NCBI GenBank assembly: GCA_944325635.1
Contig: CALVBD010000004.1
Coordinates: 62,001 to 126,000, forward strand
Length of the DNA: 64,000 nt
From: Candidatus Gastranaerophilales bacterium
GTDB lineage: Bacteria > Cyanobacteriota > Vampirovibrionia > Gastranaerophilales > Gastranaerophilaceae
Direction of reading: 5' to 3'
Shown here piece by piece: positions 44,709-54,980 of this stretch. How positions within the stretch are numbered: position 1 is the first letter of the stretch; each line of letters begins with the position of its first letter. A program made the translations under genes and the position numbers. The notes below the pieces were generated by a model. That model did no database searches, was not told the DNA's origin, and was given only the letters and a program-made list of their open reading frames with translations.

Positions 44709-45377
44709 TTATGCAAGAATACCGGAATCCAATAATTTCTGTACTTCATCGTTCATAATTTTATGTATGTCCTGAATTGATTTTGTTCCGTCTATACTTA
44801 TAAAATTGTAAATATCTTTCATTTTGTTATACTGTTCGAGGCATTTGTTTTGGTAGATTTCAAAACTTTTGTAAAAATCTGTCGAAAAACCCACATCTCT
44901 GCCGCTTTCATAAAAATCTAACCCTGTTGTTCCGATAATACGTTTCAAAAGGACATCCACCGGCATATCAAGATAAAAGACTAAATCCGGTTCAGGTGCG
45001 TATTCGTATAAATTTTTAACCCATTCTATATTCTGGCCTCTGACAACATCGCGGGCAAGCGCAGTGTAAAAATATCTATCCAGAAGCACTATAAACCCTG
45101 ATTTCAATGCCGGTATAATCTGGTTTTCCAGACGGTCTGCAAAGTCTGCCGCATACAATAAACTGTATGTTGTTGCGTTTAAAAGGTTGCGGTCCTTTGC
45201 GTCGTCGATTACGTTTGCGATAAGACGCGAGGTTTTCCATTCAGATACCATAACCCCGTAGGATTTATCCTGAATAGATTTTTTCAAAAGTTCAAGCTGG
45301 GTGGATTTGCCGGAACCGTCTGTTCCTTCGATTACTATTAAAAGTCCTTCGTATCCGTTTTTTGTTTTATGTTCCAT
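44709..45377 (-). CDS. thymidylate kinase-like protein, copy 2
   Basis: A 222-residue P-loop kinase of the dTMP-kinase family. Walker A is EGTDGSGKSTQ near residue 17, and the DRY motif is LLDRYFYTALARDV near residue 111. It is adjacent to and similar in layout to the next gene (P-loop, DRY, PDLVFYLD versus PDLAIYFD). The start lies two bases after the upstream copy's stop. Which of the two is the essential Tmk is unclear. Confidence 0.8.
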   Translation of the reverse strand: MEHKTKNGYEGLLIVIEGTDGSGKSTQLELLKKSIQDKSYGVMVSEWKTSRLIANVIDDAKDRNLLNATTYSLLYAADFADRLENQIIPALKSGFIVLLDRYFYTALARDVVRGQNIEWVKNLYEYAPEPDLVFYLDMPVDVLLKRIIGTTGLDFYESGRDVGFSTDFYKSFEIYQNKCLEQYNKMKDIYNFISIDGTKSIQDIHKIMNDEVQKLLDSGILA

Positions 45378-45379
45378 TC

Positions 45380-46078
45380 CTACACCTCAATCCCTTTTTC
45401 CCGAAGAACTTCTCTCAAGAGTTCTCTTATTTTAACTTGTTTAGAATGAATAGAATCATTCGCATCAAGTTTAATCAATCCGAATTCATCGACCATTTTG
45501 TTGTATTCATTTATAACACGACCCTGGAAAATCATATAGCTTTCATAAGGGTCACTGCTTAGTTTTAAGTCCATACCTGCTTCGTAGAATTTCGGGGTTC
45601 TGTTGAAGCAAATTCTTTCTAATGAGGTTTTCGGGTCAATATCAAAATAGATTGCAAGATCAGGTTTGTAGGCAAAATCATAAACTTTTCTGACCCACTG
45701 AGCATCAACGCCCCTTGCAACATCTCTTGCAAAAGCCGTATAAGCGTATCTATCCGCAAGCACAATAAAACCTGCTTTTAGTGCCGGCGCGATAACCTGT
45801 TTCGCGCGGTCGGCAAAATCTACTGCGTGAAGAAGCGAGAAAGTTCTTGGCGAGAGCATATTTTTCTTTTTGGCAAGTTTAGTTGTTTGGCTGATGAGTT
45901 CGGAGGAATTCCATTCCGTAAAAATGACGTCCTGTCCCGTTGCTTTCAGCCAGTCACGTAAAAGTGCAAGCTGGGTGGATTTTCCGGATCCGTCTATACC
46001 TTCCACACAAACTAATGTCCCTTTTAAATTATGCTTTTCCGTAAGTCTGCCCAATTTTTTCTCCTTAGTGTTCTTCAA
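45380..46078 (-). CDS. thymidylate kinase-like protein, copy 1
   Basis: A 232-residue P-loop kinase. Walker A is VEGIDGSGKSTQLALL near residue 24. LADRYAYTAFARDVARG and PDLAIYFDIDPKTSLERI follow. It overlaps the preceding HD-protein gene by 14 bases and is followed at once by a paralogue, so the pair probably arose by tandem duplication and then diverged. dTMP kinase is the family function, but altered specificity in one copy is likely. Confidence 0.8.
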   Translation of the reverse strand: MKNTKEKKLGRLTEKHNLKGTLVCVEGIDGSGKSTQLALLRDWLKATGQDVIFTEWNSSELISQTTKLAKKKNMLSPRTFSLLHAVDFADRAKQVIAPALKAGFIVLADRYAYTAFARDVARGVDAQWVRKVYDFAYKPDLAIYFDIDPKTSLERICFNRTPKFYEAGMDLKLSSDPYESYMIFQGRVINEYNKMVDEFGLIKLDANDSIHSKQVKIRELLREVLREKGIEV

Positions 46079-46907
46079 GCATTGCTACGTTTATTTTACC
46101 GAATTTTGCAGAAAGATTATCTATCAGGTGAATGAAATACAATTCCGGTTCCAAATCTTTCTGGTCTAAATCAATAATCGCGCCCCAGTCGCTTCTGCCA
46201 TGGTGTGCGGCAATCATTTTTGCGATTTCTTTAAATCCTTCCGTCATGCAGATTGAAAATCCGTACTGAGAATGCGAAATCCATTCTTTGCGGAAGTTTT
46301 CATCATAATCTATTATACCTGATTCCAAATCAATTGTGTATTCAAAAATTTTCCCGATATCATGGAGTATGCATGCTGCAAGAATATTGTCACGGTTGAA
46401 TTTATACTCGGATAAATCCATATTCATCTCTGCGTATTTAAGGCATTCAAGCGTATGCACCATCAGTCCGCCCACATAATTGTGGTGCATTACTTTTGCT
46501 GCCGGCATAATTTTAATTTTATCTTTATGCTCAATAAAGAACATTGTCAAAAATGACTTTAATTTTTCATCCTTTATTTTGTCAAAATAGGAAGTTAGTT
46601 CCGCATAAACCTTTTCTCTTTCCTGTTCAGTCAAGCCTGTTTTTGCTTCTTTTATAAGTTCAACGGCAGAGACAAGGCAGTTGTTGAATTTTTCGTTAAA
46701 AGAGGCGGACACAAGTCTTAATAAGTTTCCTGTTCTGAAAACTTTGCTGTCAATCCTGTTAAGCGTTTCTTCCCAGAGAATACAGTTTAAAATTGAGTCA
46801 TCTTCAGTATTTTTGAGTTGAAGCTTCCCCATTTTTGTTCCTGCTTTTGTATCGCCTATTGAAAATACTACTACTTCGTATATTGATTCTGTATCAAAAT
46901 TTGACAT
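46065..46907 (-). CDS. YhaM-like OB/HD-domain 3'-5' exoribonuclease
   Basis: A 280-residue protein. An N-terminal OB-like domain (~5-90, KMGKLQLKNTEDDSILNCILWEE) is followed by an HD domain with HTLECLKYA, CILHDIGKI, AHHGR and HLIDNLSAKF. YhaM-family enzymes degrade RNA or DNA from the 3' end. The protein is a little shorter than Bacillus YhaM (~314). It lies three bases after ilvC, so it is in the same operon. AGGAAT precedes the ATG. Confidence 0.85.
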   Translation of the reverse strand: MSNFDTESIYEVVVFSIGDTKAGTKMGKLQLKNTEDDSILNCILWEETLNRIDSKVFRTGNLLRLVSASFNEKFNNCLVSAVELIKEAKTGLTEQEREKVYAELTSYFDKIKDEKLKSFLTMFFIEHKDKIKIMPAAKVMHHNYVGGLMVHTLECLKYAEMNMDLSEYKFNRDNILAACILHDIGKIFEYTIDLESGIIDYDENFRKEWISHSQYGFSICMTEGFKEIAKMIAAHHGRSDWGAIIDLDQKDLEPELYFIHLIDNLSAKFGKINVAMLEEH

Positions 46908-46910
46908 TTA

Positions 46911-47975
<1,065 letters not shown>

Positions 47976-48015
47976 TTAACACAAAGAAGAAAAAGTAACA
48001 AATTCGAAGGGATAA

Positions 48016-48237
48016 TTATTTTGTATAAGGCTTTGTTCTTACATATTTTAATTCGTAACCCAGAATTTCTCCGATAAGTTTTGCTTCCTCAAACTTTAGT
48101 GTTCCTCTTAGAAGTTTTTGAGAAATGTTGGATTGAGAGTAAAATTTACCTGTTTTTTCGGTCATGTCTTTTGCAAGCTGTGTTATAGAAACATCATTTT
48201 CTGCAAGAATTGTTTTTATGTCTGTTCTGATACTCAT
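48016..48237 (-). CDS. small helix-turn-helix protein
   Basis: A 73-residue protein with a probable Xre/Cro-like helix-turn-helix (VSITQLAKDMTEKTGKFYSQSNISQKLLRG, ~16-45). The C-terminus is IGEILGYELKYVRTKPYTK. The ribosome binding site is weak. It is a single gene, convergent with nothing. Targets are unknown. Confidence 0.65.
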   Translation of the reverse strand: MSIRTDIKTILAENDVSITQLAKDMTEKTGKFYSQSNISQKLLRGTLKFEEAKLIGEILGYELKYVRTKPYTK

Positions 48238-48369
48238 TTATTTTTCTCTTTATAAACATATTGACATGTTTTTAGCTGAATAGTAAAATTCATGACTATA
48301 TAGGAATAAATATTGCTTTATAATTATAAAAATTTTAATATTTTTTAATACAGAAAGGAATAAAAAGAT

Positions 48370-49061
48370 ATGAAAATACGGGGCTTTACTTTGGCAGAAG
48401 TGCTGATAACACTTGGAATTATTGGAATAGTTGCGGCAATGATATTGCCCGCCATTGTGCAGGATTATCGGGAACGGGAAACTGTTACAAGGGTGAAAAA
48501 ATTCTATAGTGTATTTTCGCAAGCTTATACGCTTGCCATTCTTGAACATGGCACCATTGATACCTGGGGGCTGACGGATTCATCTCAAACACAGGACGAT
48601 GAAGGTAATAAGATACATTCTGAGGAATCAGTTGAAAATTACGATAAGTTTTTTCAAATAATTAAACCATATCTGAAAAGTATAGAATATAAGAAAATTA
48701 ACGGTAATGTTAATGAAAAACAAGAGGATATGTGTTAGCGGACGGAAATTCTATAATTGCAATGTGGCTGAAACCGTCCGGATGTGTTGATGAGAATTCT
48801 TATTGCGGGGATTTCTATCTGTTAACTGATAATAAATATTATGCAGACAAAAGCAGATGAGAAAAACTTACATTTGCCTTTGTTATACGTAAACATAGAA
48901 TAGATCCTGTGGGAACCGATAATAATACTTTTAAAAGTAACTGTTTAAATGGAGAGAACTATACAAGATGTACAGGCTGGGTAATTGCCAATGATAATAT
49001 GGATTACCTGCACTGTGATGATTTGGATTACAATACCAAGACAAAATGCAGTAAAAAATAA
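48370..49061 (+). pseudogene. type IV pilin-like gene broken by a frameshift and a TGA
   Basis: The intact start reads MKIRGFTLAEVLITLGIIGIVAAM, with a pilin helix and a domain like that of the 12409 gene (ETVTRVKKFYSVFSQAY). The frame stops at TAG 48736-48738. A one-base shift there opens LADGNSIIAMWLKPSGC, matching LADGTVFLGGWL in the 12409 gene. An in-frame TGA (48858-48860) interrupts it again. After that, FAFVIRKHRIDPVG ... RCTGWVIANDNMDYLHC continues to TAA at 49061, again matching the 12409 gene. Two lesions make decay likely. Confidence 0.85.
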
Positions 49062-49162
49062 CTTGTTTAAATTTTGTTACAATCGACTTAAAGTCTTAAA
49101 GTTTTTCTTTGGTTTTACCGATACAAAATATGTAATCAGTGAAAACAAGGAGATTTTTATAA

Positions 49163-49318
49163 ATGCTTAAAAAGATTGTATCACCTTCGTGTAATGTATG
49201 CGACAGTGTGGAATTTATATTAAGAGGAGCGAGAAAACGCCGTAATATGGCGATAACTTCCGCAAAAAGCATTAATGCTGATGCAGGTATTAAAACAGGA
49301 CTTGCGGCTGTTAAGTAA
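49163..49318 (+). CDS. small unknown basic protein (51 aa)
   Basis: A short ORF starting MLKKIVSPSCNVCDSVEF and ending AGIKTGLAAVK, with a CNVC pair and a basic RGARKRR stretch. AAGGAG lies ten bases before the ATG, and a clear terminator follows. Both support a real transcript. I recognise no family. Confidence 0.55.
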   Translation: MLKKIVSPSCNVCDSVEFILRGARKRRNMAITSAKSINADAGIKTGLAAVK

Positions 49319-49360
49319 GTGGGCGCGCAAGCATTTTTAAGATAAGAGAGCTTTATATTA

Positions 49361-49395
49361 AAAGACCGGATTTTATTTAAAAACCGGTCTTTTTT
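49361..49395 (+). terminator. terminator after the 51-aa ORF
   Basis: AAAGACCGG and CCGGTCTTT pair around a 14-base loop, followed by Ts. Confidence 0.85.
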
Positions 49396-49467
49396 AATGT
49401 TCTTGCACACCGGATATTGGTTTGGTATAATTTATTATATTAACATGAAGATTCGTTTAGGGTGAAA

Positions 49468-51027
49468 ATGAGAGATAAAGTAGCTGTTATAATTGGGGCA
49501 GGGCCGGCTGGGCTCAGTGCGGCATACAATTTGCTAAAAAATACTGAAGATATAAAACCAATTATACTGGAAGAACTTGACTGCGTCGGCGGAATTTCCA
49601 GAACGGTTCACCATAACGGCAACGGGATAGATTTAGGCGGGCACAGATTATTCTCCAAAAATCAAGAGATACTGGATTTCTGGGAAGAAATTCTCCCGCT
49701 TCAGGGAAAACCGCCGATTGATGACAAAATCCTTCACCGTGAAATAACTCTTTCACCGACAGGTCCCGACCCTGATGAAACCGACAGGGTTATGCTCAAA
49801 CGCAGAAGAGTTTCAAGAATTTTTTATTTAAGAAAATTTTTTGATTACCCGGTGAGCCTTAAAGCCTCGACAATACTCAATATGGGGCTTGGCAGAACCT
49901 TCAACGCCGGTATGAGTTATCTGAAATCCTGTGTGCATAAGGTTCCTGAAAAGACGCTTGAAGATTTTATGATTAACCGTTTCGGCAAAGTGCTTTATAA
50001 AATGTTCTTTGAAAAATACACCCAAAAAGTCTGGGGGCTTCATCCGTCTGAAATTTCCAAAGAGTGGGGCGAACAGCGAATTAAGGGCCTTTCGCTATCA
50101 AAGGCTGTTTTAAATGCAATCCTGTCGCCTTTAAAATTAATCTCAAATAAAGAAAAGGAAACATCTTTAATTGAAGAGTTTTATTACCCGAAATATGGCT
50201 GCGGTCAGGTTTGGGAGTTTATGGCGAATGAAATTGTCAAAATGGGCGGCGAAATTCATTTTAATACCAAAGTGACGGATTTTGAAACTGACGGCAATAA
50301 GATAATAGCCGTTAATGCGATTCGGAACGACGGTCGTTCCGAGAAATTCCGCGGGAATTTCTTTATATCCTCAATGCCTGTAAAAGATTTGGTGGAAGGG
50401 CTTGGCGCCCGGGTACCTGAAAAGGTTGCGGCTGTGGCTAAAGATTTGCCGTACAGGGATTATATTCTCGCCGGATTTTACTGTAATAAAATTAACCTTA
50501 AAAATAACACCAAAATCCCAACTATTAATAATATTTGTCCTGACTGCTGGATTTATATTCAGGAAGATGATATCACAGCAGGCCGCCTGCAGATTATGAA
50601 CAACTGGTCGCCGTATCTGGTGAAGGATTTCAGGGACAAAGTGTTTATAAGCCTTGAATACTTCTGTAATGAAGGGGATGAGCTGTGGAATAAATCCGAA
50701 CAAGAAATGATTGATTTCGGGCTTTCAGAGCTTCAAAAACTCAATATAGTGAACCCCGAAGATGTTATTGACACAGTGAGAGTAAAAGTTAAAAAGGCGT
50801 ATCCTGCCTATTTCGGCACCTACAAGGATTTTGATATAGTAAAACAATATCTGAACAGTATTGAAAATCTATATTGCATAGGTCGCAACGGTCAGCATAA
50901 ATATAACAATATGGATCATTCTATGCTTAGCGGAATTGAGGCTGTTAATGTTATAAAAGGCGGACTTTCGAAGGATATATTATGGAAAGTCAATACGGAA
51001 AAGGAATACCATGAAGTCAAAAAATAA
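49468..51027 (+). CDS. FAD-dependent oxidoreductase (UDP-galactopyranose mutase/amine-oxidase type)
   Basis: A 519-residue flavoprotein. It has the N-terminal dinucleotide motif VAVIIGAGPAGLSAAYNLL and the following EELDCVGGISRTV...GIDLGGHRLFS. The C-terminal FAD segment is LYCIGRNGQHKYNNMDHSMLSGIEAVN. Relatives include UDP-galactopyranose mutase-like and desaturase-like enzymes often found among envelope glycan genes. It overlaps the next, glycosyltransferase-like gene by 17 bases. AGGG precedes the ATG at 49468. The exact reaction is not assigned. Confidence 0.8.
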   Translation: MRDKVAVIIGAGPAGLSAAYNLLKNTEDIKPIILEELDCVGGISRTVHHNGNGIDLGGHRLFSKNQEILDFWEEILPLQGKPPIDDKILHREITLSPTGPDPDETDRVMLKRRRVSRIFYLRKFFDYPVSLKASTILNMGLGRTFNAGMSYLKSCVHKVPEKTLEDFMINRFGKVLYKMFFEKYTQKVWGLHPSEISKEWGEQRIKGLSLSKAVLNAILSPLKLISNKEKETSLIEEFYYPKYGCGQVWEFMANEIVKMGGEIHFNTKVTDFETDGNKIIAVNAIRNDGRSEKFRGNFFISSMPVKDLVEGLGARVPEKVAAVAKDLPYRDYILAGFYCNKINLKNNTKIPTINNICPDCWIYIQEDDITAGRLQIMNNWSPYLVKDFRDKVFISLEYFCNEGDELWNKSEQEMIDFGLSELQKLNIVNPEDVIDTVRVKVKKAYPAYFGTYKDFDIVKQYLNSIENLYCIGRNGQHKYNNMDHSMLSGIEAVNVIKGGLSKDILWKVNTEKEYHEVKK

Positions 51028-52438
51028 TAATGTATGGTTTTGGTTTGTAATTTCTATTTATACCGTAATCACAATTTTGCGGCTTATTAATCACCAGCCA
51101 TGGTTTGATGAGGCTCATGCATACAGTATTGCTCAAGAGATGAATTTGCTGGAAATTATCCAACTTATGTCGCTTGAAGGTCACACTTTCCTCTGGTATC
51201 TTTTGTTGATGCCGTTTGCAAAACTCAATCTGTGGTATCCGTGGCCGATGTTTATTATGAACTACATTTTTGCCTGGACGGCGGTTGTGATTTTGTGGAG
51301 AAAGGCTCCTTTCAGTAATATTACTAAAACTCTCGTAACATTTTCCTTTCCGTTTTTCGCGTGCCTGCCTATTCTTGCGAGATGTTATGCAATCGGTGTA
51401 ATGTTTCTGTTTTTACTTCAGGCAATGTTCAAGGATAAATTGAAACATCCTCTTGTTTATTCAACTCTGATTATTTTATGCGCAAACACAAGCGTAATGG
51501 CGATTTTGGGTGCGGCTGCATACGGGTTTATATTTTTATATGACTTGATTAAATCAGGCTTAAAGTCTGAAACGTCAAAGAAAGATTTTATTCTGAGTTC
51601 TGTAATTATGGCGTTTGGCGCTGTATTAATTTTTTGGCAACTCGGGTCAACGTCAAAACTTTTGACAGGAGAAGCCGGCACCTTTATAAGCAAATTCCTC
51701 GGATTTCTCTTTGGTGAATCAATTGTAATGAACTGGTTTGCCTTAGCCGCTTTTATCGGCGGAATAGGTGCAATCGGAATTTGTCTTGCTGCTGCAAGAA
51801 ATCTAAAAGGACTTTTTTATTATATCTTTACGATAGGCGGATTATTAACTGTATTTTTCACAATGTATGCAGGCTGGCCGCATCATTTCATTTTTTTATA
51901 CATATATGCACTTCTTTCGGCGTGGTTCCTCACAAAAGCAGGAAAGACGTTCCTCATTGCGGATATTGCGGTTGCGATTATGTTTGCGAGCCTGATATTT
52001 AACGATAAATCAGCAGACGTTATTTATTTTGGCTCACAATCTATACAAATCGTAAACAGTATTCTAAAAGATGAAAAACTGAAAAATGCAAGGTTTATTG
52101 TATACGAGGCACCATCAAAATCAATGCTGCCGCTTTTCAAGGCTCACAATATTGAGGTTTGGGACTACTGTACCGGGGAACCTGCTAATTCAAGTATTGT
52201 AATGAATTTATCAACCCCTTTATGTACAATGAAAAGCAAAATTTATCTGACCCATTACGTTGAAAAGGTCCTCTCAAAAGATAAGGATAACTATTCTTTT
52301 GTCGGTATTAAAGATGATAATACTTACGATCCTGTATTTATGGTTCGTCAGGGGAATGTAAGAATTATATATGAATTCTACAGGGGCTTTAAAAACAGCG
52401 GATATCTTTTGTATAAGACTACAAGGGTGGAAAATTAA
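51011..52438 (+). CDS. GT39/PMT-like polytopic glycosyltransferase
   Basis: A 475-residue membrane protein with about ten transmembrane segments. The N-terminal loop NHQPWFDEAHAYSIAQEMNLLEIIQ carries the Asp-Glu pair typical of GT-C enzymes (GT39/ArnT-like). A C-terminal extramembrane domain of ~120 residues follows. It probably moves a sugar from a polyprenyl-phosphate donor. It is coupled to the upstream flavoprotein gene by overlap. Confidence 0.75.
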   Translation: MKSKNNNVWFWFVISIYTVITILRLINHQPWFDEAHAYSIAQEMNLLEIIQLMSLEGHTFLWYLLLMPFAKLNLWYPWPMFIMNYIFAWTAVVILWRKAPFSNITKTLVTFSFPFFACLPILARCYAIGVMFLFLLQAMFKDKLKHPLVYSTLIILCANTSVMAILGAAAYGFIFLYDLIKSGLKSETSKKDFILSSVIMAFGAVLIFWQLGSTSKLLTGEAGTFISKFLGFLFGESIVMNWFALAAFIGGIGAIGICLAAARNLKGLFYYIFTIGGLLTVFFTMYAGWPHHFIFLYIYALLSAWFLTKAGKTFLIADIAVAIMFASLIFNDKSADVIYFGSQSIQIVNSILKDEKLKNARFIVYEAPSKSMLPLFKAHNIEVWDYCTGEPANSSIVMNLSTPLCTMKSKIYLTHYVEKVLSKDKDNYSFVGIKDDNTYDPVFMVRQGNVRIIYEFYRGFKNSGYLLYKTTRVEN

Positions 52439-52482
52439 CGTCCAAAAAGCAAAGCTGCAGACTGTATTTTGTTCAAAGAAGA

Positions 52483-52807
52483 AAAACGTCATTCCGGAAG
52501 CTTAGAAAAACACATTGAGCCGGATGGCGAAATCTTGTTTTTCAAGCTATGCGGAATCGCAGTACAACAAAGTCTAACGATTATGCGATCCGGGGTCGGA
52601 GTCCGGGATGACGTTAAACATTTATTACCATATAACTTTACGGCAGTGCGATTGCTGGAAAGGTCGATTGAGCATACCTGCCCAACTAAGTTACTAATTT
52701 TTGTTGAACCATTCACTACTCACTATTCACTATTCACTTAATAAAGGCTGGATTGCTTCGCTACCGCTCGCAATGACTCCGTAGTAAAACGTCATTCCGG
52801 AAGCTTA
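52483..52807. repeat. intergenic repeat element bounded by 22-bp direct repeats
   Basis: The 22 bases beginning aaaacgtcattccggaagct occur at 52483-52504 and 52786-52807. The second copy includes the stop codon of the adjacent dehydrogenase. Between them lie the 49-bp segment shared with the window start (52514-52562), a gatccggggtcggagtccgg dyad, the attcac-type array (52711-52740) and a gattgcttcgctaccgctcg segment. No real ORF is visible in this 366-bp gap. Confidence 0.7.
52711..52740. repeat. short imperfect tandem repeat (attcac/actcact type)
   Basis: An imperfect array of attcac-like units closely resembling 6675-6704, and like it preceded by 'gaac'. Confidence 0.6.
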
Positions 52808-53845
52808 TTTCATCCACGGTTTAACTAAGAATTTAATTGCTTTGCCGTCAATATGCTGCTGCATTGCCCATTCAATTTTATCAAGCCCGATTGTGTCTGT
52901 GATAAGTTTTTCAACTTCAACATCCCCCGATGCAATATAATCCAGAGCCATTCTGAAATATTTAGGAGTATGGTGGAATACGCTCATAAGTCTTATATCG
53001 CCGTAGTGCATTTTTGTTGTGTCAAAAGTTACGGTAGAACCGGATTTACAGCCGCCAAAGAAATGAACGGTTCCGCCCGGACGTACAAATGTGAAAATTC
53101 TCTCCCAGATTTCAGGGAGTCCGACGCATTCTATCGCGACATCCAGCCCTTTCCCTTCTTCCGAAAAATCTCTGAATATTTTTTCAGGGTTAGGATATTT
53201 GACCAAATCAACTATTTCGTCAGCGTGAGCAAATTCTTCTGCCATTTTTAATTTCAGAGGATTTCTGCCAGCAACAATAACCCGTGCGCCTTTCAGTTTT
53301 GCAAGTCTTGCAAACATTAATCCTATCGGGCCTATGCCGATAATCCCGACGCTCTGCCCTTCTTTTATTCCAGTTCTTTCGACTCCGTGGACGACATTTG
53401 CGAGAGGCTCACAAAATGCTGCTTTATCAAAACTCAATTTATCCGGCAGAATTAACATATTTTTTTCGACAATTCTCGCCGGAACTGTTATGTATTCCGC
53501 ATAAGCACCGTTTAATAAATCAAGGTTTTCGCAAAGGTTATATTCTTCATGTCTGCAATAGAAGCATTTACCGCAAGGTGCTGAATTTGCCGCAACCACA
53601 CGGTCGCCGGCTTTGACATTTTCAACGCCTTCTCCAACTCTATCTACAATCCCGGCAAATTCATGCCCGAAACCTGACGGGATATTCTTTATCAATACAG
53701 GATGCCCGCGGCGGAAAGTTTTCACGTCAGTTCCGCATGTGAGGGCGGACATTACTTTAACAACGACTTCCCCTTTTTGAGGCGGTTTTACCATTACGTT
53801 TTCAAGTCTGATATTCTGCGGTCCGTAATATTGAATTGCTCTCAT
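52805..53845 (-). CDS. zinc-dependent medium-chain alcohol/sorbitol dehydrogenase
   Basis: A 346-residue medium-chain dehydrogenase. The catalytic-zinc region is TCGTDVKTF...GFGHEFAG. The structural-zinc cysteines are in CGKCFYCRHEEYNLC (~93-107). The Rossmann motif is VGIIGIGPIGLMFARLAK near residue 166. Relatives include threonine, sorbitol and L-idonate dehydrogenases. AAAAGGTAG precedes the ATG. It lies ten bases after a second dehydrogenase gene. Confidence 0.88.
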   Translation of the reverse strand: MRAIQYYGPQNIRLENVMVKPPQKGEVVVKVMSALTCGTDVKTFRRGHPVLIKNIPSGFGHEFAGIVDRVGEGVENVKAGDRVVAANSAPCGKCFYCRHEEYNLCENLDLLNGAYAEYITVPARIVEKNMLILPDKLSFDKAAFCEPLANVVHGVERTGIKEGQSVGIIGIGPIGLMFARLAKLKGARVIVAGRNPLKLKMAEEFAHADEIVDLVKYPNPEKIFRDFSEEGKGLDVAIECVGLPEIWERIFTFVRPGGTVHFFGGCKSGSTVTFDTTKMHYGDIRLMSVFHHTPKYFRMALDYIASGDVEVEKLITDTIGLDKIEWAMQQHIDGKAIKFLVKPWMK

Positions 53846-53855
53846 TTTCTACCTT

Positions 53856-54836
53856 TTATCCGATTTTTATATAAGCTTTCATAATTCTGTTATTAATTGT
53901 ATCATCAAAAGCTTTTTGTATATCATTCAGGCTGTAAACCGTCGACATATTCTTAACAATTACCTTGCCGTCGCGAAGAAGTTCAAGCGAATCCTTTAAA
54001 TCCGCAGGCGATGGCGAATAGCTTCCGAGAACCGTGAGTTCTCTATAATAAATTTCATTATTGCCGTAGCCTGTATTTTTAGGCGTGCTTGAAAATACAA
54101 GAATTGTTCCGCCGCTTCTGATATTTTTCAGGGCAACATCAATCGCTTTATCTGCCCCCGAAGTCATAAATACAGCATCAAAATCTTCGTTATCCGCAAG
54201 TTCACGAGAATCAAAGGCATTAATCCCGAGGTTATTCAAAAAATTAATTCTTTCAGGCAAAAGGTCGCATCCTGTAACCTCCATTCCGAAAGCTTTTAAC
54301 GCCTGAGACATAAGAATTCCGATTGACCCTAAACCAACTACAAGGACTTTTGAATCTTTCATAAGGTTTGCGCGTTTAACGGCTCTAACACAGCAGCCGA
54401 GAGGTTCATAAAATGAAGCTTCAATTTCCGTGAGATTTGACGGAATAAGATGTGCGACATTTTGCAAATGTTCTTCCGAAAGATAAACATATTCGCTAAA
54501 TCCGCCCGGTTTTATATTTGTGCTTTTAAAATGTTTGCACATTGAAACATTTCCGTGTTTGCAGTAATTACAGGTTCCGCACGGGATATGGTGAGACGTA
54601 ACTATTTTATCGCCTTCTTTAAAAGATGTTTCGGAATTAATCTCAATTATCTGAGCAACGATTTCGTGACCGAGAACGGTTCCGTTGCCGCTCAAGTGTT
54701 CTCTGAATTTGACAATATCAGAGCCGCAGAGTCCGCTTCCGAGAACTTTTACAATTGCTCCCTCACGCCCTGCAAGCGTCAAGCGTTCAGTATCTTTCAC
54801 AACGATTTTGTCATTTTCAATAACTGCTATTTTCAT
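53856..54836 (-). CDS. zinc-dependent medium-chain alcohol/sorbitol dehydrogenase, second gene
   Basis: A 326-residue paralogue of the neighbouring dehydrogenase. It has GLCGSDIVKFREH...LGHEIVAQI, structural-zinc cysteines CGTCNYCKHGNVSMC, and the Rossmann motif VLVVGLGSIGILMSQALK. The ATG at 54836 has AGAGGT upstream. The two together could oxidise and reduce successive hydroxyls of a sugar or polyol, but that is inference from pairing. Confidence 0.88.
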   Translation of the reverse strand: MKIAVIENDKIVVKDTERLTLAGREGAIVKVLGSGLCGSDIVKFREHLSGNGTVLGHEIVAQIIEINSETSFKEGDKIVTSHHIPCGTCNYCKHGNVSMCKHFKSTNIKPGGFSEYVYLSEEHLQNVAHLIPSNLTEIEASFYEPLGCCVRAVKRANLMKDSKVLVVGLGSIGILMSQALKAFGMEVTGCDLLPERINFLNNLGINAFDSRELADNEDFDAVFMTSGADKAIDVALKNIRSGGTILVFSSTPKNTGYGNNEIYYRELTVLGSYSPSPADLKDSLELLRDGKVIVKNMSTVYSLNDIQKAFDDTINNRIMKAYIKIG

Positions 54837-54945
54837 ATTTCGACCTCTTGTCATCCTGCGCCGTAGTTTCACGCCGGCTTTCAGGATTGGCTTTTGCGTC
54901 CGTTAACACAAAATTTTCTCGGACATATAAATTTTAACATAAACC

Positions 54946-54974
54946 TTGCGAACGCGCAAAAAAAATATTATAAT
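54946..54974 (+). promoter_or_regulatory. leaderless promoter of the GNAT gene
   Basis: TTGCGA (54946-54951), a 17-bp spacer and TATAAT (54969-54974) are followed after exactly six bases by the ATG at 54981. No Shine-Dalgarno sequence is present. Confidence 0.65.
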
Positions 54975-54980
54975 AATAGT

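Noticed and set aside
48858-48860. TGA in the decayed pilin read as a sense codon (recoding)
   Set aside because: The same gene also has a frameshift, and TGA serves as a normal stop elsewhere in the window (for example the pseudouridine synthase gene ending at 15663), so decay is simpler.
52469-52741. 90-codon ORF between the GT39-like gene and the dehydrogenase
   Set aside because: It is made entirely of dispersed repeat sequence, part of which also occurs at the window start outside any ORF.
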